Positions 12,051 through 24,981 of a DNA stretch of 64,000 bases are shown in pieces. The stretch is from the NCBI GenBank assembly GCA_018907035.1, contig JACCIC010000001.1, forward strand, positions 5,958,501 to 6,022,500. Direction: 5' to 3'. How positions within the stretch are numbered: position 1 is the stretch's first letter; each line of letters opens with the position of its first letter. Position numbers and translations under genes: made by a program. Source of the DNA: Sycobia sp. Sy_11 (lineage: Eukaryota; Arthropoda; Insecta; Hymenoptera; Epichrysomallidae). The notes beneath the pieces were generated by a model, which ran no database searches, was not told the DNA's origin, and saw only the letters and a program-made list of their open reading frames with translations.

Positions 12051-14400
12051 GAATAATGAAGAGGCCACCCGTCGACGCGACGCTTTGAATCTGCATTGAA
12101 CTTGAGAAGCAGAGGCAGTTAAAAAGAGGGAAAAATACAACGAGAATAAGGGGGACGGAGATACAGAAACATTAAGAGACAATAAGTGAAAAGGCACAGC
12201 AACCCTGGCGAATTAATAATCGGAGGACAAAGAAGCGAGAGGTAAGTGATAGATATAGAAGACAGCGGCTCTCCGAAATGGCTAACTGAAACACGAATCG
12301 AGTGATGAGAAGGGGGGAGGGATTCCGATAATAAAAAAGAAGCTCGCTCAAGCGTAAAGGAACGGAAGAAAAGAGAGCCATGGGTAGTGCCGGGGCGGAA
12401 GGGGGCAAGTGCAAGAGCGGCGGGCATAGCAAAGACGGCGAAACAATCGAGAGGGAGAGAGAGGCGAGGGCCATGAACAGGCGCGGGTGGAGAGCACAGA
12501 AAGGTAAGGAGAGGAAGTAGGACGAAGAGGAGGGTGAGTAAAAAGGTGGCGCGGATCCATAACAAAATGCGAGGGCAATAAATCACCCGATTGCTGTGCA
12601 ACTACGAAAGCATCGGTCCGTGTACGGCGGCGCTGCAGCGCTGCTCTCCTTTCGACTCTTGGCAAAATGAGAAGAACGTGAAGTGGGCGGAGAGAATGAG
12701 CAGCGGCTCGCGCAAAGAGCCTTCATAAATCTTCCTGGGTCGTTCCACCAACGCCCACTCCACCCCCTATCGAAATTAGAGCCTAAAAGTTGGGGGGGGG
12801 GGTCGGGGGACTCGTTGTAATTAGTTCGCTTAACAATCCGTGATCGATGGAATATTAAGATTTACGAGGCGCAACGCGATTATGTTGAGAGGGACGGGGT
12901 GTGTAGCGGACACTTTATCGCGAGAGGCCGCGGATGTTGCGCGGCGCGAAACTTTTCGCGAGGCTTGCGCAGCCAGCAGACATAAATTCGCGCCGTCAAA
13001 GAGGCTCGCGACGCGGAGCCATCAGTATATTCTCCCATCTCTATTGACGAAGAGCGATCGGCTGTCTCGAAAGCGAAGTTTTCCCTAGCACTGTATATAG
13101 ATGAGAGAAAGAGAGGCGATATGTATTCGGGTTTTTGCCGTAAGCTCTGGCATAACCTGCCCTTCGTGCACTTTATTGATTAAGAGAGTCTCTTTCTACC
13201 TCTCTCGGCTCGCGAATTATCAACTTCGGCCTGCCCGCTGCTCCGTGGATATGATGGATCGACCGGCAGCTCCAGAAGTTGCTCAAGGGTGAAATTTAGC
13301 GGAATAATGAAGAGCAGAAGTACACACGCACGCACACGCCGATACACACACACACACGCACACATTTGTACACATGTATGTAGGTATAGGCATTGTCTCT
13401 AGAGGCAGAGGGAGAGAAAGAGACACGGCGTACTAACCGTGTTACCTCCTGTTTTCATTTTGCTTTTACGAGGTAGTGCGGAATAAGAACCTCAACCGTT
13501 GGTTGAGGGAGGGGGGAGAAGTAGTGTATAAGAGCGGCAACACGCGAAATCGTAAAATCCTTCCGCGCGCTGCGGGCGCACAGTGGCGTGTTATTTCCAT
13601 AATGCTGGTTTACAGCTTTCTTCGCCGATCCCGCTTGTAATTAGCCGAGGAGAGCTGTGCTCCCGTTCCTGTGCCCCCTTCCTCTCCCTCTTGTATTTTT
13701 CGCATTCATTATATAGATATATACTGGTGCTGTGCAGAAGAGAGGTTACGCGCACCGCGTGTGTTGTCCGCCTCGCACAATGGTTTAAAAAAAGAAGGGC
13801 GTAAACGTAAAACGAGGATTCTCCTTTCGTGCACTGTGAAATCCGCTATAGAGCGGCGAAAAGAGCCATGGTTAATAAACGAGAGAATCCCAGTGCAGTC
13901 GTACAGATTCATACGCCACCGAGCTGCGTTCCTATATGTACTGTCTCTTACAAAGGGGAGAAGATTTTAATATCAATCCTGAAGCTGTCCAAACGGCAAT
14001 ATGCCGCATCCTGTCTTCCCTTTTTTGGAAATCGCGGTCAATATTTAATAAACCCATCTCGCCGCAATTCTTCAATATCCGCACGGGGATCGCCCTTCTC
14101 TCAATTATACACAAATACCAGGGAGGGGAAGAACGAGGCACACAGTGGCGATATCCAATTTCGAAGATGGAAGATTGGATCAACCGGGAGGTTCCGGAAA
14201 ATGTGCCGTCATCGCGTATTCGTCCGCAGGCGCACATTCGGCGCACATTCACTAGCCGCAGCTGTGCGATGGATTCGGTTTCGTCATTATTATACATGGA
14301 CAGCTGAAAATTTCGACGGGAATATCGAAGGACTCTCCATTGGATCTATGAAAAAATAATTGATATCGATGGAGAAGGATATTGGAAATCGAATCAGAGA
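12050..14400. other. GC-richer block, unrecognised overlapping frames
   Basis: The block is purine-rich at 12.1-12.6 kb, which on the - strand reads as serine/leucine/proline-rich frames typical of chance. It then becomes CpG-rich. At 13.83-14.36 kb three overlapping frames stay open for 121-176 codons, none recognised. Confidence 0.5.
13320..13366. repeat. Imperfect (CA)n
   Basis: CA run broken by CG steps. Confidence 0.85.
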
Positions 14401-15900
14401 ATTACATTTTCAGGACATTGTGTGAGTAAATGTTTTACTTAAAAACGAGGTTTAATTTCATTCAAGATTCGTGACGAATAGAACAACTTATTATATTTTA
14501 CTTCCGGTATAAAATTTTATTCCCATTGCAGAATTCAAATTAATTGAATCTACTAAAAACTTTCAGCAGTTATCAGTGTACTTATGTTCTCCATCTAGAG
14601 CTGAATCTGGACACTAACTATATCTGTTATACATATTCGGGGTCGCTAAACCGAAATTTCTTACATTTCATACAACAATAAAATAGGTACAAAAGTCATT
14701 AAAATCTGAATTCATTAGTAAATCGGATAAAAGAATTCTGTATGCGTTGAAGCTCTACAAAGAGTATACTCGAACTCTGCATGTTTCCATTGAGTCTTCA
14801 ATTTGTTTAAGTATTAATCACTACGTCATCCGGTAAAAAGCTCATATTACGTAAGAACTGTTAAAGTCTTCATTCATGAAGCATCATAATGCATAAGCTG
14901 CGATCATCAGTATTAGAGAAGCATACCCGAAGACGTCGTTGTCATACAACATAATTTTGATAAATATGAATTCTTTTGTGTTTGTGGAATTACAAGATCT
15001 GATAGAGCTACGAGATTTGGTAATCCACATGTATGGCATAAACCTAAAAAACCAAAGACATTGTATTGCATGATTAACCAATTGTAAAATATTTATTACT
15101 TATGATATTCTGATACTTAATGTTTCGTTTATAGCTAATATTTGGATAAGAAAAAAATTATACTTAACAATCTAGCAACGGTTCCTCAGTAGTGAAAAAG
15201 TGAAATAACAGATAAAACACTTCAAGACTTTTCCCTACTGATATTTTAAAATTATGCCTTAAACAATAAACTATTTTCAGTTAGTAATTTTTTTTTAATT
15301 AACATTATTAATAACGAAGAAAATTAGAACCAACAGTATATTTTGTGAGCTACTGAAAAAGCCTATTATATAAGAAACAATCACTGCGAAAGATATATAA
15401 TTATATAATTAAATATATAGATGTCGCCGTTGAAATTTCTCAACTGCTAATAATTTATTTTGAAGTCTCATCTTTTTTCACCTATAAAAACTGTTTTCAC
15501 GACTAGTTTTTACTAGCTAGTAGCAACGTGGAGAATGTACATTTGTGTTCAGTATATTTGAAAACCGCAACTAAACTAACCTCGCCTTTTACTTAGACAA
15601 TATTCAAGCCATTTAGTGGGCAGTTTGTGACTATAACCCAGCATGATAAATGCATCAATTTCTTTGCCTAATCTTTTGCATATAAGTACGAAGAAAAGAT
15701 AATGTTTTTTTCGAAAATATGAAGGAATAAATAATTATAATTCAAGTAATTATGTTCAACCCATCCTCATTCTACCTTTTATACATATATCTACATACCA
15801 AGAGCTCCAATCCAAAAATCTTCCTTGAATCAATTCAAGTATACAATCCTTTATTATACGAATCAATCTTCCGATCGAGAGAACGTAATAACTCCGCAGC
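14400..15900. other. AT-rich non-coding
   Basis: It is stop-rich in all frames that I followed, with no recognisable feature. Confidence 0.6.
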
Positions 15901-15972
15901 TGCCTTCTCGATGCAGAGTCGTTTCAGCACAGCAGGCGCGCCCGCGCGGCTTAACTACCGCACCAGGAGTTA

Positions 15973-15975
<3 letters not shown>

Positions 15976-16036
<61 letters not shown>
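15976..16036. repeat. (TA)n tract, 61 bp
   Basis: Pure alternating AT. Confidence 0.99.
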
Positions 16037-16038
<2 letters not shown>

Positions 16039-16082
16039 TGCCGACTCGGTGCGAAAGAATTGAAGCGAGACACTCTCTCTGC

Positions 16083-16123
<41 letters not shown>

Positions 16124-16124
16124 C
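16083..16124. repeat. (CT)n microsatellite
   Basis: Two CT blocks separated by TTC, about 50 bases after the TA tract. Confidence 0.97.
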
Positions 16125-16557
16125 CGGTCTAATATACACTGGTGCGCGTTTATATATATTATATATATAAGCGCACGCCGGCAGCAGCGGCTCTTCCGTC
16201 GAATTTCTCGGCCGCCAGTTTCGTATATGCAAGCACTCGTACACCCTCTTGTGGAGGGTAATTATTCGGATATAATCGCACTAATTCCTGGCTCTGTTCC
16301 CCTATATCTCCCTCTCTCCCTCTCTTTCTCCCTCCATCCCTCTCTTTCGCTCTTCACGATCTCTGGGATCGATAAATGCGTCGGTATATACGAGTAAAAG
16401 GGGAGAAGGAGAGCGCCACGCAGCCGCGGTCCAAGCGCGGAATTCAATTAGCTACCGCTTCCTGCTTAAAATCTCCGCACGTCTGGCGCGCGCGCTCGCG
16501 AAATTCTCCGGCGCCGCCGCTCGGCCACTTGCTGCTGCGACGCCCATTGTCTGCGCC

Positions 16558-16591
16558 GATGCCGCCGCCGCCGCTGCCGCCGCCGCGCGCC
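16558..16591. repeat. (GCC)n trinucleotide repeat
   Basis: Imperfect GCC repeat in a CpG-rich island. Confidence 0.9.
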
Positions 16592-17097
16592 GGTCGTTCG
16601 TAACCCTCGTCTCTCTTGATCAGACGCGGATATAACGCACACGCGCACGCACCCAAACGGGCTCGCACGTACGAAAATGTGGGCACAGAGGGGCGATCAC
16701 GCACACATGGTATGGCGCGCCGACCGCACACACGAGAATGCAGTAGACGTTCCATAAAGCGGGGATTTCGTCGGCCGTATATTATTGCCTGTATGGATCG
16801 TACGGAATATGGACGAGTCACACGCGCGGTGTGCCCGCTTGTTTGCGCAGACCATTCGGCGTTCTGTAATGTTTCTAGTCCCCCCTTCCCCATCGCGCTT
16901 TCTCTTCCTCTATCTCTCCCCTCTCGTTTTCGACCTTTTTTATATCGATCTCTCTATTCTTTGTCTTTTTTTGTTGCTGTTTCCGTAGGGTGTATGGCCT
17001 ATTTGCAATACCATTTAAACAGATTTCGCAATTGGCGCTCTCAGGTCTTCGTTCGCCGTTTGCCATCAGTTATTTTCAGTTGGGATTTTGGCGAGAA

Positions 17098-17102
<5 letters not shown>

Positions 17103-17160
<58 letters not shown>
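17103..17160. repeat. (GA)n microsatellite
   Basis: Pure GA, bounded on both sides by GTGAGAG. Confidence 0.98.
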
Positions 17161-17164
<4 letters not shown>

Positions 17165-17556
17165 GAGCATTTGCCCGATCAAATGTTTGCGAAATCCTCT
17201 AGTGCACCGTTCGGTTCGCTTTATTAGAACAGACCCGCGGCAAGTTGTAACTGAAAAAAGAAGAGAAGAACACGGTTCAATTCGCCGTGATGCGTTCTTT
17301 TTCTATCTATCAAATCTACAAGTCTATACGTTATTTCAATGAATTATTTCCCCGACTCACTAAACGAAATTACATTTTTTTTTTTATTAAGTCGACTTCC
17401 CTCTTCGCGGCAGTTGCTCAGCCATTGGAAAGACAAACTCATTCTCCCGTTGGTATACCGACCGTATGGGAGACGAGACGATGCGACTCCACGGATGACT
17501 CGTTGAAATTGCGCCGAAACGCGCCGAGTGATCTATCCGCTCAGTGACACCCGAAC

Positions 17557-17559
<3 letters not shown>

Positions 17560-17620
<61 letters not shown>
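17560..17620. repeat. (TA)n tract, 61 bp
   Basis: Pure alternating AT followed by GCGTGCGTGTGTG. Confidence 0.99.
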
Positions 17621-17623
<3 letters not shown>

Positions 17624-18000
17624 TGCGTGTGTGTGATTAACTTGCAACCAACAATCGCATATTCTTAGTGATATCGGCTCGCCATCTCTGCTTATTTTTC
17701 AACTGTTATTGATGACTTTCAAAAGACGTTTAACATTACTGAATCTAATACTTCCTTGTTAAATTTATATAACATTAGCCCATCCATAGGTAATTGAGTG
17801 ATTTATGATATTGTTTATTTTTCTGTTCGCCTCATTTAAAAATTGCGAATTCTTTGTCATTATTATGTTAATATTTGTTCAATAATGTATGAAAACTATA
17901 ACAGACCAATCTATCGAACGTTGCGTTGACCTATACAGAAATTTTAAGTTCATTTATTAGCTATAAATACATGCCCTCGTAAAAGCATATCCTATTTTAT

Positions 18001-18031
18001 AATTATTATTATTATTATCATTATTATTATT
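18001..18031. repeat. (TTA)n repeat
   Basis: Ten trinucleotide units with one CA step. Confidence 0.92.
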
Positions 18032-19174
18032 CATAAAACTGCGTCTATAAACGTTAAACGGAAGAGACGAGAGCCTCGAAAGCGCAATTCCTGCTTATAT
18101 CTCCACGCCGTGCGCGCGCATTCGACCCCCTTTCCCATATCCCATTGAAGTAGCGCGCGCGCGCATAAATTACGCGAACAATTTACTCGGGTAATATAGC
18201 CGTGGCGTCCGACGGCCCCGTTCGGAATTGTACTTTCGTCGATCGGCCATCGGCGCGGTCGTTATAAATCGCGTGGAAAGTACGACGCGCGGGAGGCGCG
18301 TCGCGGTGAAAGTGGGACGCGAAGCGCGCGCGAGGCCTGTTCCACATTTCGTTCCGGATTCTTATCTGGACCTGTTGGCTAGGCCGAAAACTCGCTTATC
18401 TTTACATGTGCATACGTAAGATTCGAGCTGTCACGATGTGATGGGATGCCGAAGGAAATAGCCCTGCCTCAAGATTATTCGGCGTTTCTTTCAGATATAC
18501 GCGTTACCCGAGATAATGTTTTTTTTTTTACTTTCCGTGCTTGGATGGCTCGGAAATTTTTTTTGTTTTTAATTTTTCTGAAGGTTAAGTATATTGGTAT
18601 AACAATGATTCCGTTAAATCTGAGCTAGATAAGCATTTCCCGCTCCAGTCACTATAGTCGACATTGGCCTTGAATTGGTTTATCGAGTGCCTACGGAATA
18701 AGGACTCGTGGCTCTTTATTAAATATATTAATTACAATTTTTCATAATTTTCTAAAATATAAATAATCTATTAAATAGTATAATAAAAATTAAAATTAAA
18801 GACAAACTAAAACATAAATAAATAAAATAAAAACATAATGAAGAATAATGCCTGATTAGTTTTTGAATAATAATATAAATTATTCAAATAATTCTGATAA
18901 TTTGTGTTTTTTTTTTTTATTTTGGGGAATAAGCTTCTAGAGAACCTAAAGTTGATTCATCATCTACGAAACAAGCGTGATCGTGAAATTTTTTCTGTTT
19001 ATTTTGGATAGTTTCAACCATAAAACACAGGCGTAGAAAGATACTCATAGGTAATTATGCGAGTTCGTTGTTTTAATAAGCCAAGCCCATGTGTTCATGA
19101 CTTAGAACAAATTCCGCATCCGAAGGTGGAACCGCACACCGAGGTGAGAGAATAGATAGTACACACATATGAGT

Positions 19175-19178
<4 letters not shown>

Positions 19179-19214
<36 letters not shown>
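19179..19214. repeat. (GA)n microsatellite
   Basis: Pure GA, 36 bp. Confidence 0.98.
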
Positions 19215-19216
<2 letters not shown>

Positions 19217-21523
19217 CTTTTTTCACAATGAATTTGCTAAGCCAACGATTTCTGCTTAGGAATGCCGCCGAGTCTTCCTCTTGAGCCTCTCTCCTCGCGT
19301 CTTTTCTCCGAATGAGTCGATGAATCCAAATAAGTACAGAAACGACTTGTCGCGTCTGCCTGCGCAGCTTCTCGCACAGCCCGGCCCCGCGCCGTATACA
19401 CACGGTGAGGACATCAGCATTCAACGGGACAGAAAGAGGGAGGGGGGATGAGATCGCACGCCCGCGAAGTGCGCCGAAAGAAGGGGGGCGACAGGAGGTG
19501 GGGCGACAAGCGGTGGCGATTCGCGCGCCGTTTCTTTCCTCTTATCTCGGTAATGTGGCCGTTCAAGGGCGATGTCTTCCTCCAGCGAATATCTAGGGGA
19601 TAAGCGTGGCTCGAGTATACGTCTGAACAATCGTAGGACGAAAGTTTAGAAGAGTGCTGTGCTTACCGCTTGGTATTCGCGTCTGAATTTTTGACTGTTG
19701 CTTTGCGCCTTCAATATAGACGGCTGGACTCTCAATTCATTGGAACTTTTAACATTATTTAACAAAAATTTCGTAGAATTTCAAATAGGGAAAAGTATTT
19801 TTTCAATAGCAAGCACAAAATCGTATTTCACACACCAGATGTAAAATGCTACATTTTTAAACGGTTTGCTTAAAATTTGCATTAAATATTCAGTTGTAAA
19901 ATTATATCTTCTACTCGCCGTTGTCAAGAATGTAAGTTTTACAATACTTTATTACGATCGTGATCTAACACTCGGGTCGCCAACATTTGACTACGGTTGC
20001 TAGCACGCAATTGTAAATTTGCATTTTATGCCCTTGATAATATGCTCTTTTGTAATAAGGAACATAGAACGAAGCTTTGCATCCCCACAGCATTGGACTA
20101 AAATATTCCTTTCTTGTATACAATTAGCTTAAAACTTGAATGAAGTCCAGTAAGTGTAAAATTTTACACACATTCAACGCGACGTAAAATTCCATTTTCG
20201 CATATCTGTAATTCCGCTAATTTTTTTATGCAGCTTGTTTATGAAGCTTATGAAATTGTTTCGTACGCTATCCCAAAATGAATTTTAGATATAAATCGTT
20301 CGGACAATAGCACCGCTGTGAATTGCGCGGTTATAAATCAGGGCGAGTTCGAAGAATTACGTTATACCGAATTACCTAATAAAGACGACGATGGAAAATC
20401 GAACGAATCAGCCCGAGAGGCGCTAAAATAATTCGTTAACGGCACGCTCGTTCGTACCGGCGTTCAATAATTCCCGTCCGTCCCTAATTGGTTCTCTCGG
20501 GCGATGCTTAAGCCGTCCCTCGACCGCACTGTGCATATTTTCTCGTACGGTTACGGGGGCGATAGGCGAGGCACGGTAGGACCTGAGGGGGCGGGGAGGA
20601 GTTTAAAAACACATTTTAACTGGGTAGGCAACCATCCTCTATATAAGAATCTTCCAATGGACCTACTTTGCTGCTCCCGCAATTCCGCACCGCCGCGCAT
20701 AATTTATGCAACGAAACCCGAGGCAAATTGAGCGCGCGCACTCCCTTTTTTCTTCCCGTACCTCGTCTTTCTTTCTTCTTTTTTTGCATAAGAAGTCTAT
20801 AATGTGGTGGCCGCTGCTTTCATATGCAGCACGGCCGCATCGACGCATCGCTTGAAATGACGTCGGGCAATTGGGGTAAATTTTATGACTATTAGTCACA
20901 GCTATAGCTATACTTATAGATCTTTCAGCTGTGCAGTTTTGACTTTGACGAAACTTTGATAAGTTTTAAATTGTAAAAAATCATGATAATTAATTTTTAA
21001 AAAAATTTTAAAATATATATACCTTTTGTGTGTAGGTCAAAATTTCTTCAAAATTTTCAAATTGGAATTTGAAAAGCAGAATATTTCTGGCATGTTTAGT
21101 ATATACGTTTATTATATTATGAAGGAAAAAACGTAATGTACCATATTTTTCTTTATATTAAACATCGTACGAAAATTGCGTAAAAATCAGCAATGTGGTA
21201 GACATGATATTATTTGCTTGTTCAAGACTCACGTGTGGCACTAATGTAGTAATAGTGTTGAATAAAGAATTTTGAAAAAATGCCCAAACGCGCAAAAACA
21301 CACACTGATCCTCGAAGCAGCCCGCATGCACGTATTCGGACAATAATGCCTATCCTCGTTTCAAAGCCTATACATATCTTTTGTCATTTCGATTCAGTCC
21401 GTCGGGTTATTCACCCGGGACCGCGCAGAAAAGAGAGAGAAACGAAGAATCTTTTTTAAAGGCTATTAGAGTTTTGCCAATCGATAAAGTGCTCCGTCTG
21501 TCGTGACTCTTTTTTATGTCTCT

Positions 21524-21525
<2 letters not shown>

Positions 21526-21585
<60 letters not shown>
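21526..21585. repeat. (CT)n microsatellite
   Basis: Pure CT, 60 bp: one of only four long CT tracts in this orientation. Confidence 0.98.
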
Positions 21586-21591
<6 letters not shown>

Positions 21592-21993
21592 TGCTCTTTC
21601 ACTTTCATCGGCAATCCGAAATTACAAGCTCCGTAAATACATCGTCTGGCTAATTAAGACGGACGCGAAAAAACCTCCGCGCTAGCATTCCTCATAGTTC
21701 ACTGCTTGCACGCGTACTTTACACATACTCGCGGAAAGAAACGGGAATAACGCTCGTCCGAGAATCTAAAATCGTATACGCAGACTAATACTTTCCTCCC
21801 ACTATATACAGGAAAAGTTTCGCATAATGGACTGGACACTTTGCGATGTCCTTTATTTTCTCTCTGGGTTTCTTCCACCGGCGTAAATAATCAGCAAAAG
21901 AAGAATGCGAGTGTTTGTGCGCCATTAAAATTCAAATCGCGTCTGTGGTCGGTGCTTGACGCGCTTTCCACCAAGGCATGCATCTATATGGTC

Positions 21994-22057
21994 TTTCTCT
22001 CTCTCTCTCTCGCTCTCTCTATCTATCCATCTCTCATTCTCTCTCTCTCTCTCTCTG
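21994..22057. repeat. Imperfect (CT)n
   Basis: Several CT blocks with CG, AT and CAT steps. It faces a GA tract 41 bases downstream. Confidence 0.9.
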
Positions 22058-22095
22058 TTTCTCAGGCATGTGAGGCGTGGCGTGTCGGTGCGTGA

Positions 22096-22098
<3 letters not shown>

Positions 22099-22129
<31 letters not shown>
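22099..22129. repeat. (GA)n microsatellite
   Basis: Pure GA, complementary to the CT blocks just upstream. Confidence 0.97.
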
Positions 22130-22130
<1 letters not shown>

Positions 22131-22339
22131 GATATACCTATAAAGCGCGGCAGAGAGGAGCCGGAGTTCGAGGCACTCCTCCAACAGCCTTCTATGCCGG
22201 GGAAGTCCACACTGACTAAGCTTTATGATGCAAGAAGGCGCGAAGGGGCGGGGAAGGGGTATCTTAATTGATGTTAATTTCTTCCTCTATTTCTATCATC
22301 AGCGAGATTTTTCGGATAGTGAAAAGTTTCTTAGATGTA

Positions 22340-22342
<3 letters not shown>

Positions 22343-22388
<46 letters not shown>
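22343..22388. repeat. (TA)n tract, 46 bp
   Basis: Alternating AT with shorter interrupted AT blocks after it. Confidence 0.98.
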
Positions 22389-22394
<6 letters not shown>

Positions 22395-22679
22395 TATAGT
22401 ATATATACGTATAATACATAGATATTAAAGAATACTCTCGCGATACTCGGATTTTAATTGCAATTAAGCCGGAGATCCGCTGCATGCTGTCCGGCCTTTC
22501 GCGCGGTCTCCCTCTCCCTCTCTCTGTCCGCGCGGCGTTCGTTTAGCTGCATTTTACGCTTTGTTGAGCAAGCGAATGGTAATTGTCGGTCAGTTTCGTA
22601 GTAGCGTGTGCGAGCGCGCGTGTATATGCGCGTATAGTTGTATTTTACATACGTATTAGTATCGTAATCCATTTCGGCC

Positions 22680-24590
22680 TCGTAACCAATTTTTTTTCTT
22701 TTTTATAAGTGAAGGAGTTGTTAGCTGCGATATGCGTGTGTGATTTTTCAACGATCGAGTATTTACCTACATATGCACGTGGACGTGTGGCTAATGAAAG
22801 TGGCTAATCTCACTGCTTTCACTTTGCGGAAATTGGATTTGGATGATTTATTTATTTCTTTTTGGTTCTTGACGAAAACATGACAGAAAAATGACAAGCA
22901 GAATTCAAGTATTGGAAAGCCGCTCGCTTTTCAGCTAAATCCGTTGGATTTATACGTCGTTGAAATACCGTTAGATCGTTGAAATTCTATTTTAAGTTCA
23001 AGAGAAGAGAAGAAATCGAAAACTTTCACTCTTGATAATTTATGTTCGGTGTTTAAAATCTTTGCATAATGCCGGTTTTTCTGGATTTTCATGCGACGTT
23101 TTTTTATATTACCTTAATCCGGTTTGATGGAGCCATAACACATACACGATTTAAGAACCAAACATGCAAATGATAATCAAAATTTCTAGGTCTTAATTTT
23201 CATTCTGGTTCTAAACACTCTTCGAGCTTTTTTATTGACAGGCTTCATCACATTTCTTCGTGCACGAAGAATGCTCCTTCTTCGCGCCACTTACATTATA
23301 CAAGGATCTTCATGTGCTTGGGAATTGACATTCAGTTTTAAGCTAATACTGTAACAGACCACGAAGTGATTTTTTCATTAAAAACAGTTTTGATACCACA
23401 GCGGTAAACATTCGCAATAAAAAATGAGTAAAAAGTCTGTTAGTTTAGTATTTCTGTAAACAAAAAATTTAAAAAAATATAGATTATCTTAACGAAAAAA
23501 AATATTTATACGTCATAGATCTTACGCTCTACGTTTCTATAGCATTATAATCTATACTGAAGTTCAGCGTATTCTATTGATCGATGATTAAATTTATACT
23601 GGCTGATCTAGTTTATGTCCCTCGATACATTCACTGCATACCCGTAATTTCTACTGATTAAAAATTGAAAATATATGCGATATTTTCAACAGGTGCAGTA
23701 ACGTAGAAACATTTTGACACTTTCCATATTTATCCGTATGAAATTTTCTATTACGTGCAAAAATATATAAAAATGACGCTTCTTCACTATTGATACGATA
23801 AACACATTTCAAAGTTATCCAAAGTTCCATCTAACTTTCTAACAAAGAAGAAAAAAAATCCGACGACGGTATAACCAATCCATTTTCGCCTCCCGAGCGG
23901 CGTGTTTGAGTTCACTCTCTCGAGTAAACAGCAGTCCAGGGGACTTCGTACTTTAATCCCTGATAACAGGAGAGATAAGCGGCAGTCAAGAGTCCTTTCG
24001 TCAAGAAAAACAAGTTATTATTCCAGATTACCCATTACGCACAGCGAAATTCCGGCTCTGTTCTGCTCATACCAAAATCAAAATCACTACGTCACCGATC
24101 CCCACCTCCTCTGTGCGCTTTCCCCGGCTTTCCTTCCTCCCTGCACCACGACACTGTGTTTGCAGCCCCCTCTCCTTGAGTTTTCTCGTATATAATATAA
24201 GTTAGGTAATAAAAAGTTACACGTCAGAAGCACTATATAGTTAATTACCGAAAGGACCTCAAATCCAACAGAATTTAATTGTTAATAAGGTCTTCATATA
24301 AAGCAATTTTCGCGCAAGAAATTATCTTCTGTCCAATGAGAATTTCATATAATTCTAATTGCGACATAAATGTAAGATTCTAGAACGCTCTTTTTTTGCG
24401 CTTCTCTTTTTCCAAATACAGGAGGTAAGAATTATTAAAAATTTGTTATACAATACAGTATAATATTCGAAAAGTAGATGGGTTGGCAGCCCACGGAATA
24501 ACGATTGTTCCTATTGAGCCAAATGATTTGTTAGAAAATATTGTAATATATAGATATAATTAATTTACATTGCAAAGAAATCCCTCTCTT
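22680..24590. other. AT-rich non-coding
   Basis: The stretch has little repeat content. The only point of interest is the fused splice-like site at 24421. Confidence 0.55.
24388..24430 (+). other. Fused acceptor and donor with a 3-nt gap (weaker recursive-splice or microexon candidate)
   Basis: A long T-rich tract at 24390-24413 ends in ATACAG (AG at 24420-24421). Three bases (GAG) follow and then GTAAGA at 24425-24430. The GAG itself also gives AG|GT. The site is 560 bases upstream of the 24982 junction. Confidence 0.3.
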
Positions 24591-24747
24591 TCGCTTTCTC
24601 TCTCCGTCCCCCCGACAATTTATTATCATTATTGCATTGCTCGTCGGCGCGGAAAAAATCTACGCTTTTAAATCCAGAAGAAAGCACACGGCAGGAATCG
24701 ATTATAATTTTTCACGGCCTCTTCGCAGCCGAGGGTAGAAGCTGCCT

Positions 24748-24775
24748 TATATAAATTCCGTCAACCGTGCTCAGC
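24748..24775 (+). promoter_or_regulatory. Possible TATA plus initiator upstream of the candidate first exon
   Basis: TATATAAA lies at 24748-24755 and TCAGC at 24771-24775. The putative +1 A at 24773 puts the TATA start at about -25, slightly closer than the usual -30. The surroundings are GC-rich. Either motif alone would be unremarkable; interest comes from the ATG and donor downstream. Confidence 0.2.
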
Positions 24776-24911
24776 GCCGTTAAATCACGCACGGCCAAAT
24801 CCCGGACCCTCCAACGCCACCCACCCTCCCCTCTCTGCGCATAGACAGCCGTCGAGGCTGGGGGGAGAGAACTGCAATCTTTCAAATTCGCGACCGATTC
24901 GCTGGCGCACC

Positions 24912-24981
24912 ATGGCAAAAGTTTCACAGCGAGGGATCTCCGCGCTCCTCTTCCTTTCCAACCTCTTTCCCTGGCGCCCAG
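24912..24981 (+). CDS. Candidate first coding exon with signal-peptide-like start (unidentified gene)
   Basis: An ATG at 24912 has A at -3 and G at +4 (GCACCATGG). It opens 23 codons plus one base before a consensus donor CAG|GTAAGA at 24982, giving a phase-1 exit. The peptide begins MAKVSQRG, continues with the hydrophobic run ISALLFLSNLF and ends PWRP, which looks like a signal peptide. Phase-1 exit after a signal peptide is common in secreted and immunoglobulin-superfamily genes. There is no ATG between the putative start region at about 24773 and this one. I do not recognise the protein and no second exon was found. The same junction can be read as a ratchet point, because the pyrimidine-rich stretch before CAG also looks like an acceptor. 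Evidence is suggestive only. Confidence 0.3.

Larger units (their letters stand above)
15900..17230. other. GC-rich island with TA, CT, GCC and GA repeats
   Basis: Strongly CpG-rich DNA (GCC repeats at 16.56 kb) carries four different repeat classes within 1.2 kb. The - strand frame at 16444-16893 reads through the GCC repeat as a glycine-rich stretch and is unlikely to be a protein. Confidence 0.5.
17640..20330. other. Alternating AT-rich plain and small CpG-rich patches
   Basis: CpG-rich patches lie at about 18060-18400 and 19240-19620. A very A/T-rich stretch lies at 18715-18920. No coding signal is recognised. Confidence 0.55.
20330..22680. other. Mixed non-coding with CT and GA repeats
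   Basis: GC-richer patches are at 20330-20860, 21360-22260 and 22480-22640. The remainder is AT-rich. No gene is recognised. Confidence 0.55.

Noticed and set aside
12239..12246. AG|GTAAGT on the + strand
   Set aside because: The upstream sequence is purine-rich, so it cannot be a ratchet-type acceptor, and no exon precedes it.
12119..12665. Three - strand frames of 100-160 codons, leucine/serine/proline-rich
   Set aside because: They are the complement of a purine-rich stretch, which avoids stops by composition.
16444..16893. 149-codon - strand glycine-rich frame
   Set aside because: The glycine run is a translated GCC repeat; the rest has no family signature.
22050..22075. Acceptor TTTCTCAG, four bases, then GTGAGG: a microexon-like site
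   Set aside because: It is produced by the CT repeat, the gap of four bases would break frame, and the donor is weaker than at 37651 or 24982.
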